A stretch of DNA of 64,000 nt from Bog-877 sp050734135. Lineage in GTDB: Bacteria > Chloroflexota > Dormibacteria > Aeolococcales > Bog-877. The notes below the pieces were generated by a model that ran no database searches, was not told the origin of the DNA, and was given only the letters and a program-made list of their open reading frames with translations. This document shows, piece by piece, positions 44,151 to 51,192 of the stretch; position 1 is the stretch's first letter, and every line of letters starts with the position of its first letter. Location of the stretch: contig JBOHUG010000092.1 of the NCBI GenBank assembly GCA_050734135.1, positions 1 to 64,000 on the forward strand, written 5' to 3'. The position numbers were made by a program, and so were the translations under genes.

Positions 44151-45599
44151 GTGCCTCAGAACCGGAAGCCGCGGCGCCAGGCGACGACGGAGTGGAGGAG
44201 CCGCCCTCTGCTGAGTTTCGGGCTGCGTGCGTTCGTCTTCGTCACCCCGGTCGCGGTGGGGCTCTGGGTGGTGGCGGAGCTGGCTACAGCCTGGAGCCGG
44301 CCTGAGCCCCTTGTAGAGCTCCTCCTTTGGTGGCTGCTGATCTCCCTCGCCGGTCTGGCTTCGCTGTTCGTTACGGAGCGGGCGACCCGCCAGCTTCTGC
44401 CGCTGGCGGCACTGCTCCAGCTGTCGCTGCTGTTTCCCGACCATGCCCCGGCCCGGTTCGCAGTGGCGCGCCGCGCGGCCCGGCCGAACCAGATCCTGAG
44501 GCAGCTGGAGGCGCTGGGGCAGGACGGTAGCAGCGCCGATGTGCAGGCGGCCCAAACCGTCCTGGAGCTGACCGTTGCTCTAAGCGTCCATGACCGGGCC
44601 ACTCGGGGCCACTCCGAGCGGGTCCAGGTGCTCACCGACATGATCTCGAGGGAACTCCATCTGCCGGAAGCTGATCGGGCCAGGCTGAGGTGGGCGGCGC
44701 TCCTGCACGACATCGGCAAGCTGAAAGTGTCGGCCAAGATCCTCAATAAGCCGGCCAAACCCGACCCTCGGGAGTGGGCGGTCCTGCGCCGTCACCCGGC
44801 CGCGGGAGCGCAGATCGCGGCGCCGATTCTGCCCTGGCTCGGAATCTGGGGTGAGGCGGTCGCGCAGCACCACGAGTGGTTCGACGGCAGCGGCTACCCC
44901 GCCGGGTTGCGAGCCACGCAGATCTCCAAGGGGGGGCGGATAGTCGCCGTCGCTGACGTCTTCGAGGTGATCACTGCTCCCCGTCCCTACCGACGGCCGG
45001 TAAGCGTCGCCCAAGCTCGAGAAGAGCTGGTGCGCGTTTCTGGGACCCAACTCGACCCCAAGGTTGTCCGTGCCTTCCTCAACGTCTCCGTTGGCGAGCT
45101 CTGGCCGGTAGTTGGGCTGGGTGCCATCCTCTGTCAGGTCCCGCTGGTGTCCCAGGCGTTCGGATTCTTCACTCGAGTCCTGCCAGGTCTGGGGGGCCCG
45201 ACCGCGGCGGCGGGAGCAGCCGGAGCCATCCTGGTGGTGGGCCTCAGTCACCCGGCGGAGATCAGAACTCCCGCTCCGAGCCGTGCCAGCCAGCCCCAGC
45301 CCGCCCGACACACCTCGCCGCCGCGGAGCTACTCTCCTCCCAATTTTCCTGTGCTGGCTCCGGTGAGTCCCGCCCCAGCGGGGGGCCAACCGACCTCGAC
45401 CGCGGCCTTGCTGGGTTCTTCCCAACCCGCTCTCCAACCACCGGAGGGCGCCGCTCCGGACGCCCCGTCACCCGAGACCGGTCACCTTCCTGCTCCGACT
45501 CCGTCGCCGTCATCGTTCCCGACTCCGGTGCAGCTACCGCCTCCAATTCCGCAGATCCTCTCCCAGGTCACGGGACTTCTGCGGCACCTCGGACTGTAG
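44151..45599 (+). CDS. Membrane HD-GYP phosphodiesterase
   Basis: Probable c-di-GMP-hydrolysing enzyme (482 aa). Three N-terminal hydrophobic segments (~22-105) precede the HD-GYP core: HSERVQVLTDMISREL, the metal-binding LLHDIGKLKV (H186-D187), HHEWFDGSGYPAGL and RIVAVADVFEVITAPRPYR. After the core come more hydrophobic stretches (VVGLGAILCQVPLV, AAAGAAGAILVVGL) and a ~100-residue Pro/Ser/Ala-rich tail. The GYP triad (GSGYP) and the histidines are intact, so activity is expected. With the GGDEF protein at 13.6-15.8 kb the window encodes both synthesis and breakdown of the messenger. The C-terminal membrane segments and tail are unusual. Confidence 0.85.
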   Translation: MPQNRKPRRQATTEWRSRPLLSFGLRAFVFVTPVAVGLWVVAELATAWSRPEPLVELLLWWLLISLAGLASLFVTERATRQLLPLAALLQLSLLFPDHAPARFAVARRAARPNQILRQLEALGQDGSSADVQAAQTVLELTVALSVHDRATRGHSERVQVLTDMISRELHLPEADRARLRWAALLHDIGKLKVSAKILNKPAKPDPREWAVLRRHPAAGAQIAAPILPWLGIWGEAVAQHHEWFDGSGYPAGLRATQISKGGRIVAVADVFEVITAPRPYRRPVSVAQAREELVRVSGTQLDPKVVRAFLNVSVGELWPVVGLGAILCQVPLVSQAFGFFTRVLPGLGGPTAAAGAAGAILVVGLSHPAEIRTPAPSRASQPQPARHTSPPRSYSPPNFPVLAPVSPAPAGGQPTSTAALLGSSQPALQPPEGAAPDAPSPETGHLPAPTPSPSSFPTPVQLPPPIPQILSQVTGLLRHLGL

Positions 45600-45858
45600 G
45601 CCAGGGCGGGTTCCCCGAGCAGCCGTCTTCGCCTGCCCTCCGTCTTGAACAGATCCGCCTCCATCTGCTCCCCGCGAGTCAGGCTGAGGTGTATCGCTCC
45701 GGGTTACAACTGGCCGCGGTACAGGGCCGTCCTCCGATTCGGCGCCGGGGAGCGCGGGCTCTCCAAGTGGGCATGGATCGGCTGGGGCTGTGATCATCTT
45801 TTGGTCCGCGCCTCTCGGCGCGACCGGCTCAGTCCGCCCGCACCACCGGAGAGTTGCC

Positions 45859-46380
45859 ATGGACCTAACGACGCTCGCGATCCCGCCCTGGGATCTCGTC
45901 ATACGCTGCTTGACGGTCTACCTAGTGCTGGTGGCCGGCCTGCGGATCTTCGGCAAACGGGAACTCGGGCAGATGACCGTCTTCGACCTGGTCTTGGTGT
46001 TGCTGGTTGCCAACGCGGTCCAGCCCGCGATGACGGGCCCCGACTCTTCGCTCTTTGGTGGACTGCTCATCATCGGTACGCTGTTGGTGCTCAACTGGAC
46101 CGTCGGTCAAGGTCGGCTGCGCAGTCCCTTTCTGCGCCGCTTGTTGCAGCCGCCAGCAACAGTACTGGCTTCCGGCGGGCGCTGGAACCCGGGCGCCCTG
46201 AGCAGCCAGGGACTCGATCTGCAGGACGCCGACGAAGCGCTCCGGGAGCACGGGGTCGCCGACGTGTCGGAGACCGCGCGGGTGGAGCTGGAGCCGGATG
46301 GGTCGATCAGCGTGGTGGCGCGCGACGGACAGGGCACCGTCCGTCCTCGCCGTCGGACGCGCACTGTTAAACGTGCTTGA
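45859..46380 (+). CDS. DUF421 (YetF/YcaP-like) membrane protein
   Basis: A 173-residue protein with three N-terminal membrane helices and a soluble C-terminal domain, as in the YetF family. Family motifs are LRIFGKRELGQMTVFDLVLV and VANAVQPAMTG, followed by a DUF421 core (LASGGRWNPGALSSQGLDLQ, DADEALREHGV). The molecular function of the family is unknown. ATG 45859 is preferred for the GGAGAG site upstream; GTG 45790 would add 23 residues lacking similarity. About 260 bases without recognisable content separate it from the HD-GYP gene. Confidence 0.82.
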   Translation: MDLTTLAIPPWDLVIRCLTVYLVLVAGLRIFGKRELGQMTVFDLVLVLLVANAVQPAMTGPDSSLFGGLLIIGTLLVLNWTVGQGRLRSPFLRRLLQPPATVLASGGRWNPGALSSQGLDLQDADEALREHGVADVSETARVELEPDGSISVVARDGQGTVRPRRRTRTVKRA

Positions 46381-47186
46381 ATCGGAAGGTTCGTTCGCCG
46401 CTCGTCGACTGTCGTTCGCCGCTGCTCAACGCCACCGCGAATCGCGGGTAACTGGGGACGATCGTGGCTGCCTGTCGGTTCAAAGACTTGGAGCGCGCAC
46501 GGGCTTTTCCGCGCTGCCGCACGCCACCTGATGGTCTTGAGGATCAGGTCCCGTCGCGTCCATCCGCGGTTCGTCAGGCGGAGCGGATATCGCGACGTGT
46601 CACCCCCCGAATCCCAACCACCACCAGGACCAAGGCGATCGCCAAGAGCAGCAGCAACCCTCCGGCGTTCCGGCCGTGCTGCGGCGGATCGATTCCGAGC
46701 GCCCAATCTCACGGCGAAAGGTGGCGCAGTGGTCCGGTGAGCGAATTCAACGGCGCCATTGCGGAAGCCGCGTAACGACAGATGGGGCCACCCGTGGGAG
46801 CCGGTGGTGCCAGTTCTCGGAAGCGCCACGCGCCACTGTTACGCACATCCTGGGCCGCTTCCAGTGTTGACCGACAGTCGCTAGATGCGAGCACCCGGAT
46901 TGAGGGGCCACTGCTGACGATTCGCCACGGTGCCGCCAGCTGACTGGGAGATGAGGAGACAACCGCAAAGTGGACATCGCGGTCACTAGCGAACTGGGGC
47001 GCAACAGCAGCTGACGCGCAAAAACATCAGCCATGGCACGGGGAAGACGCGGGCAGGGTCGCCCTCGATCCCGGCCGGGCCGGGAGTTGCCGGTTGGTTA
47101 GCCCTCGATCACCGACGGAGTTCTCCGAGGTTCAACTTCCACCTTCATCGCGCTCACCGTTCAGGAGCGCGCCCGGGGCAGGGTTC
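46381..47186. other. Intergenic region without a supported gene
   Basis: About 0.8 kb between the DUF421 gene and the aceA promoter. I find no convincing coding region, tRNA or rRNA. Seen in it: a short minus-strand frame (46574-46708) whose 45 codons encode one hydrophobic helix (GGLLLLLAIALVLVVVGIRG) but which lacks a plausible start, perhaps a gene remnant; a small GC hairpin at 47069-47085 (TCCCGG/CCGGGA, no T-run); and a duplicated GCCCTCGATC (47061 and about 47100). It could hold a small RNA or decayed gene. Confidence 0.4.
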
Positions 47187-47215
47187 TTGACAGTTTTGGG
47201 CTCCACCCCTAGGAT
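47187..47215 (+). promoter_or_regulatory. Consensus sigma-70 promoter upstream of aceA
   Basis: TTGACA (47187-47192), a 17-base spacer, and TAGGAT (47210-47215): the best housekeeping promoter in the window. Transcription should start at about 47222, the A of an ATG, and read through a 165-base leader into aceA. Confidence 0.75.
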
Positions 47216-47221
47216 CTTGCG

Positions 47222-47329
47222 ATGGACGACGGTTCGACCTTACCGAGCAGAAGGGACCGATCCCAGCCGCCCCACACCGCGCCATTGGTAGCGGAGCTTC
47301 AAGAGCCCGGTAGCCAGCGGTCCCACTGA
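47222..47329 (+). CDS. Putative leaderless 35-codon ORF in the aceA leader
   Basis: ATG 47222 lies 6 bases after the TAGGAT box, the ideal leaderless position, and opens 35 codons (starting MDDGSTLPSRRDRSQPPH, ending in GSQRSH). Its TGA (47327-47329) falls on the first arm of the inverted repeat before aceA. The product is hydrophilic and unlike anything I recognise. It could be a leader peptide whose translation affects the hairpin, or the ATG may be fortuitous. Confidence 0.35.
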   Translation: MDDGSTLPSRRDRSQPPHTAPLVAELQEPGSQRSH

Positions 47330-47348
47330 AATGGATTTCTCCATTTCA
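47327..47348. repeat. Inverted repeat 39 bases before aceA (operator or leader hairpin)
   Basis: Perfect arms TGAAATGG and CCATTTCA around ATTTCT. It is downstream of the promoter, so it is either a roadblock-type operator or an RNA hairpin in the aceA leader. It is AT-rich compared with its surroundings. Confidence 0.55.
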
Positions 47349-47386
47349 CGTTATCCGAAACGCACCCCGATAGGAGGCAGTAGCTC

Positions 47387-48703
47387 ATGACACCCACCCC
47401 GGGTCACCCGAACGGCAAGGACCCCGACCCCACGACGCAGGTTCAGCGCGGATGGGAGAGTGACCGCTGGCGGGACGTGACCCGGCCGTACTCCGCCGCG
47501 GAGGTGGTCCGACTCCGCGGTTCGATTCATGTGGAGCACACCCTGGCCCGCCGGGGCGCCGAACGGCTTTTCGAGATGTTGACCACCTCCGGCTACGTCC
47601 CCGCCCTGGGCGCACTCACAGGCCAGCAGGCGGTCCAGATGGTCAAGGCGGGCCTGAAGGCGATCTACCTCTCCGGCTGGCAGGTGGCCGCGGATGCCAA
47701 CCTCTCCGGGGAGACCTATCCCGACCAGAGCCTCTATCCCGCCAATAGCGCCCCGGCGTTGGCCCGCCGCCTTAACAACGCGATGCTGCGGGCAGACCAG
47801 ATCGCCTGGGCCGACGGTCATCACGACGGCGACTGGGTGGTCCCGATCGTAGCCGACGCCGAGGCTGGCTTCGGGGGTCCCCTGCACGCCTTCGAACTGA
47901 TGAAGTCAATGATCGAGAACGGGGTCTCGGGCGTCCACTTCGAGGACCAGCTGGCTTCCGAGAAGAAGTGCGGCCATCTGGGCGGGAAGGTCTTGGTTCC
48001 GACCAGCCAATTCGAGCGTACTTTGGTCGCGGCCCGGCTGGCCAGCGATGTGCTCGAGGTCCCCACTCTGCTGGTGGCCAGGACCGACGCCCTGAGCGCC
48101 ACCTTGCTGACCAGCGACATCGATCCCCGCGACCAGCCCTTCCTGACTGGGGAGCGCACCTCGGAGGGGTTCTACCGGGTCCGTCCCGGCATCGATCCGG
48201 TGATCGCCCGGGGGCTCGCCTTCGCGCCCTTGGTCGATGCTCTGTGGTTCGAAACCTCAACTCCCAATATCGAGGAGGCGGCCCAGTTCGCGGAGGCGAT
48301 CCACGCCAAGTTTCCCGGCAAGATCCTGGCCTACAACTGTTCGCCGTCCTTCAACTGGAAGAAGCACCTCAGCGATTCCGAGGTGGCCAACTTCCAGTGG
48401 CGTCTGGGGGAACTGGGCTACCGCTTCCAGTTCGTCACCCTGGCTGGCTTCCACGTCGCCAACAGCTCGATGTTCGAGCTGGCCAAGGGCTATGCGGAGG
48501 AGGGCATGAGCGCCTACGTGCGGCTGCAGCAGCGAGAGTTCGAATTGGAGCAGCAGGGGTACACCTCGACCCGGCACCAGTCCGAGGTGGGCGCGGGGTA
48601 CTTCGACTCGGTGCTGGAGACGGTCACCGCCGGTGAGAGTGCGACCCTGGCGCTGCAGGGCTCGACCGAGGAGGCCCAGTTCGAGACGACGCCGGCCGCG
48701 TGA
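47387..48703 (+). CDS. aceA: Isocitrate lyase
   Basis: Glyoxylate-shunt enzyme (438 aa) splitting isocitrate to succinate and glyoxylate. The catalytic loop KKCGHLGGKVL with its cysteine, GYVPALGALTGQQAVQMVKA, VPIVADAEAGFGG and GVHFEDQLASEKK are all present, as is the YNCSPSFNW segment. The length fits the short bacterial (class-I) form. AGGAGG lies 9 bases before the ATG. The stop overlaps the malate synthase start (GTGA), so the two shunt enzymes are made together. The upstream promoter, leader ORF and inverted repeat suggest regulated expression, for example by acetate or fatty-acid growth. Confidence 0.97.
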   Translation: MTPTPGHPNGKDPDPTTQVQRGWESDRWRDVTRPYSAAEVVRLRGSIHVEHTLARRGAERLFEMLTTSGYVPALGALTGQQAVQMVKAGLKAIYLSGWQVAADANLSGETYPDQSLYPANSAPALARRLNNAMLRADQIAWADGHHDGDWVVPIVADAEAGFGGPLHAFELMKSMIENGVSGVHFEDQLASEKKCGHLGGKVLVPTSQFERTLVAARLASDVLEVPTLLVARTDALSATLLTSDIDPRDQPFLTGERTSEGFYRVRPGIDPVIARGLAFAPLVDALWFETSTPNIEEAAQFAEAIHAKFPGKILAYNCSPSFNWKKHLSDSEVANFQWRLGELGYRFQFVTLAGFHVANSSMFELAKGYAEEGMSAYVRLQQREFELEQQGYTSTRHQSEVGAGYFDSVLETVTAGESATLALQGSTEEAQFETTPAA

Positions 48704-50259
48704 GTTCCCCCTCCGACTCTGCCCCGAGGGGAGTCGAAGTGCTCCGCGACGGGGGCGCGGCGGGGGAGCGCGTTCTCACCCCTGCGGCCCTGGGGCTGGT
48801 TGCCCATCTGCAGCGGGAGCTCGGGCCTCGACGGGCGGAGCTGTTGGCGGCCCGCGCAGTTCGGCAAGCGCAGCTGGACCGCGGTCAACTGCCCGACTTC
48901 CTGGCTGAGACAAGGTCGACCCGGGAGGACTCGAGTTGGACGGTGGCCCCGGCCCCAGCCGACCTGGCCGACCGCCGGGTGGAGATCACTGGTCCGGTGG
49001 AGCGCAAGATGATGATCAACGCCCTCAACTCGGGTGCCAGCGTCTTCATGGCCGATTTCGAGGACGCCAACTCGCCCACCTGGGCCAACTGCCTGGAGGG
49101 CCAGGCCAACCTGATCGACGCTGTCGAGGGGACCATCGCCATGGACTCAGGCGGCAAGCACTATCAGCTCGATCCCCGGACAGCGACCCTGATGGTACGG
49201 CCGAGGGGTTGGCACCTCCCTGAGAAGCATCTGCTGATCGACGGGGAGCCGGTATCGGCCAGCTTCTTCGACTTTGGCCTCTTCGCCTTCCACTGCGGAA
49301 ACCGGCTCTTGGCCAATGGTTCAGGTCCGTATCTCTACCTCCCGAAGCTAGAGAGCCATCTCGAGGCTCGGCTCTGGAACCGGGCGTGCCAGCTCGCCGA
49401 GGAGCAGTTGGGCATGGCGCCGGGCGCGATCCGAGCGACTGTGTTGATCGAGACGGTGCTCGCCGCATTCGAGATGGAGGAGATCCTCTACGAGCTCCGG
49501 GAGCGCTCGTCGGGTCTGAATGCCGGTCGGTGGGATTACATGTTCTCGATTATCAAGAAGTTCTGCGACGACCCCAGGTTCATCCTCCCCGATCGGGGCT
49601 CGGTGGTCATGACCGTGCCTTTCATGCGGGCCTACACCGAACTGCTGGTCAAGACCTGCCATCGCCGTCAGGCCCACGCCATCGGCGGGATGGCGGCGTT
49701 TGTACCGAGCCGCCGCGACGCAGCCCTCAACCAGCTGGCCCTGGAAAAAGTGCGCGAGGACAAGCTTCGCGAGGCCGGCGACGGCTTCGATGGGACCTGG
49801 GTCGCCCACCCCGATCTGGTCCCGGTGGCCCGGGAGGTCTTCGACCAGGTGCTAGGCGACCAGCCCCATCAGGTCGGCCGCCTCCGCGACGAGGTGACGG
49901 TGACCGCAGCCGAGTTGCTCAACGTTCCCGCCACCCCGGGGGAGATCACCGAAGCCGGGGTGAGGCTCAACGTCTCGGTGGGGATCCAGTACCTCGGCTC
50001 TTGGCTCCATGGCGTGGGGGCGGCGGCCATCAACAACTTGATGGAGGATGCCGCCACCGCCGAGATCTCCCGCTCGCAGATCTGGCAGTGGACCCATCAC
50101 CAGCGGATTGCTCGTGAGCAGGTGCTGGCGATCGCGGCCGAGGTGGTGGCGGAATTGGGCGGCGATTATCGGGAGGCGGGTCGGCTCTTCACCGAGGTCG
50201 CCCTGGCGGCCGAGTTCGTGCCATTCATGACCCTTCCCGCCTATCGCCAGTTGGACTGA
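48700..50259 (+). CDS. aceB: Malate synthase A
   Basis: Condenses glyoxylate with acetyl-CoA to malate (519 aa; the A form, about 530 aa, not the ~720-aa G form). It shows MINALNSGASVFMADFEDANSP-type ASVFMADFEDANSPTWAN, VRPRGWHLPEKHLL, FDFGLFAFHC, and later TVLIETVLAAFEMEEILYEL and IGGMAAFVPSRRD. The C-terminal WTHHQRIAREQVL domain is standard. GTG 48700 overlaps the aceA stop by 4 bases. Together with AceA it allows growth on two-carbon units. Confidence 0.96.
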   Translation: MSSPSDSAPRGVEVLRDGGAAGERVLTPAALGLVAHLQRELGPRRAELLAARAVRQAQLDRGQLPDFLAETRSTREDSSWTVAPAPADLADRRVEITGPVERKMMINALNSGASVFMADFEDANSPTWANCLEGQANLIDAVEGTIAMDSGGKHYQLDPRTATLMVRPRGWHLPEKHLLIDGEPVSASFFDFGLFAFHCGNRLLANGSGPYLYLPKLESHLEARLWNRACQLAEEQLGMAPGAIRATVLIETVLAAFEMEEILYELRERSSGLNAGRWDYMFSIIKKFCDDPRFILPDRGSVVMTVPFMRAYTELLVKTCHRRQAHAIGGMAAFVPSRRDAALNQLALEKVREDKLREAGDGFDGTWVAHPDLVPVAREVFDQVLGDQPHQVGRLRDEVTVTAAELLNVPATPGEITEAGVRLNVSVGIQYLGSWLHGVGAAAINNLMEDAATAEISRSQIWQWTHHQRIAREQVLAIAAEVVAELGGDYREAGRLFTEVALAAEFVPFMTLPAYRQLD

Positions 50260-50310
50260 GGGCGCCCCCTAACGGAGCTGTCACAAAGCCTGAATCTGGG
50301 CGCAAATCCC

Positions 50311-50339
50311 TTGCCCAGCTCGAGTTGCTCTGCTATCTT
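50311..50339 (+). promoter_or_regulatory. Promoter for the cysteine-rich gene at 50435
   Basis: TTGCCC (50311-50316), a 17-base spacer and TATCTT (50334-50339). It gives a leader of about 90 bases ending in GGGAGG before ATG 50435. Confidence 0.5.
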
Positions 50340-50434
50340 CGCCCCAAGTTGGCACTGCGAGTGCGATTGCGGTCGGTGGCCCCGTCCCCGGGGACAGCGG
50401 GTCGCCGAAATTTCGCCCAGGGAGGCGCTGAAGT

Positions 50435-51157
50435 ATGGCCAATCGGTCCAAGCCGACGGCGGAAGTGGAGATCCCTGACCGCTACGGCGAGGCCGAAGGT
50501 GGCGGATGCGACCAGTCGGGCTGCGAAATCCAAGAGGCATTCCGCTGCCTCTACCGAGACCGCCGGGCGGTGGATTGCTCCTGGGTCGCCTGTCAGGAGC
50601 ACCTCAAAGTGGTGGCTGGGCGGGCCTACTGCCTGCGTCACGCCAGCATCGTCGAAGTCTTGACGATGGCCATGAAGCAGGGCACCCAAGTGCTCCCCCC
50701 CGACCTCGACAATCGCTGTGCTTCCTTGGTGATGTGGGTCTCCCGCGACCTCGACGAGCCGGTGGTGGAGCGGCTGGTGCGCTGGGGTGACTCCGACATG
50801 AGCATCATCAACGACCCGGCCATCCGCTACACCCGCCCCGACCGGCTCCGCCAGGAGGCCGGTCACTGGGAGCGGATCTGGGCCCTGGCGAACCGCACCG
50901 GGATCCTGCTGCGGGTCGGCTTGCGCGTCGAGGACAGTCGCCCGGAGACGGTCATCCTGACCGGCGGCACCACCCACCTGGTCTCAACGGTGCCCCCCTG
51001 GATCCAGCGCCACCTCACCGGCGAGTCCAACCGGGCCTCGCCGTCCGACCTGGTTGAGCGGCTCGCCTTCCAGCAGCAGCTGCTGCTGGCGCTGGACACC
51101 TACGTCGAGAAGTACGGGGTCACCTTCCCCAACCTGCTGGTCCCGATCCGAGTCTGA
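50435..51157 (+). CDS. Unknown protein with N-terminal Cys/His metal-binding cluster
   Basis: A 240-residue protein not matched to a family. Its first 70 residues contain C25, C30, C38, C48, C53, H56, C66 and H69 (GGGCDQSGCEIQ, DCSWVACQEH, YCLRHAS), enough ligands for one or two zinc sites. The remainder (LDNRCASLVMWVSRDLDEPV, VERLVRWGDSDMSI) is acidic/helical, with a beta-rich later part (GILLRVGLRVEDSRPETVIL). GGGAGG precedes the ATG. It is 35 bases upstream of the F420-pathway gene but that gene seems to have its own promoter. A DNA- or protein-binding role would be guesswork. Confidence 0.65.
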   Translation: MANRSKPTAEVEIPDRYGEAEGGGCDQSGCEIQEAFRCLYRDRRAVDCSWVACQEHLKVVAGRAYCLRHASIVEVLTMAMKQGTQVLPPDLDNRCASLVMWVSRDLDEPVVERLVRWGDSDMSIINDPAIRYTRPDRLRQEAGHWERIWALANRTGILLRVGLRVEDSRPETVILTGGTTHLVSTVPPWIQRHLTGESNRASPSDLVERLAFQQQLLLALDTYVEKYGVTFPNLLVPIRV

Positions 51158-51179
51158 GGCCCAGTCCGGGGCCTGGTCG

Positions 51180-51187
51180 CATAATCT
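51180..51187 (+). promoter_or_regulatory. -10 region (CATAATCT) for a leaderless cofGH transcript
   Basis: CATAAT lies 7 bases, and the overlapping TAATCT 5 bases, before the ATG at 51193. Either spacing places the transcript start at the start codon. Confidence 0.5.
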
Positions 51188-51192
51188 GAACC

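Noticed and set aside
42816..44555. 579-codon minus-strand open frame across purH and the next genes
   Set aside because: High GC keeps antisense frames open; it is opposite well-conserved purH and has no recognisable motif.
46574..46708. Minus-strand 45-codon frame with a hydrophobic helix
   Set aside because: It is bounded by stops and has no credible start codon with a ribosome site; kept only as a possible remnant in the gap description.
46107..46829. 240-codon minus-strand frame spanning the DUF421 end and the gap
   Set aside because: The composition is unlike a protein and half of it is antisense to the DUF421 gene.
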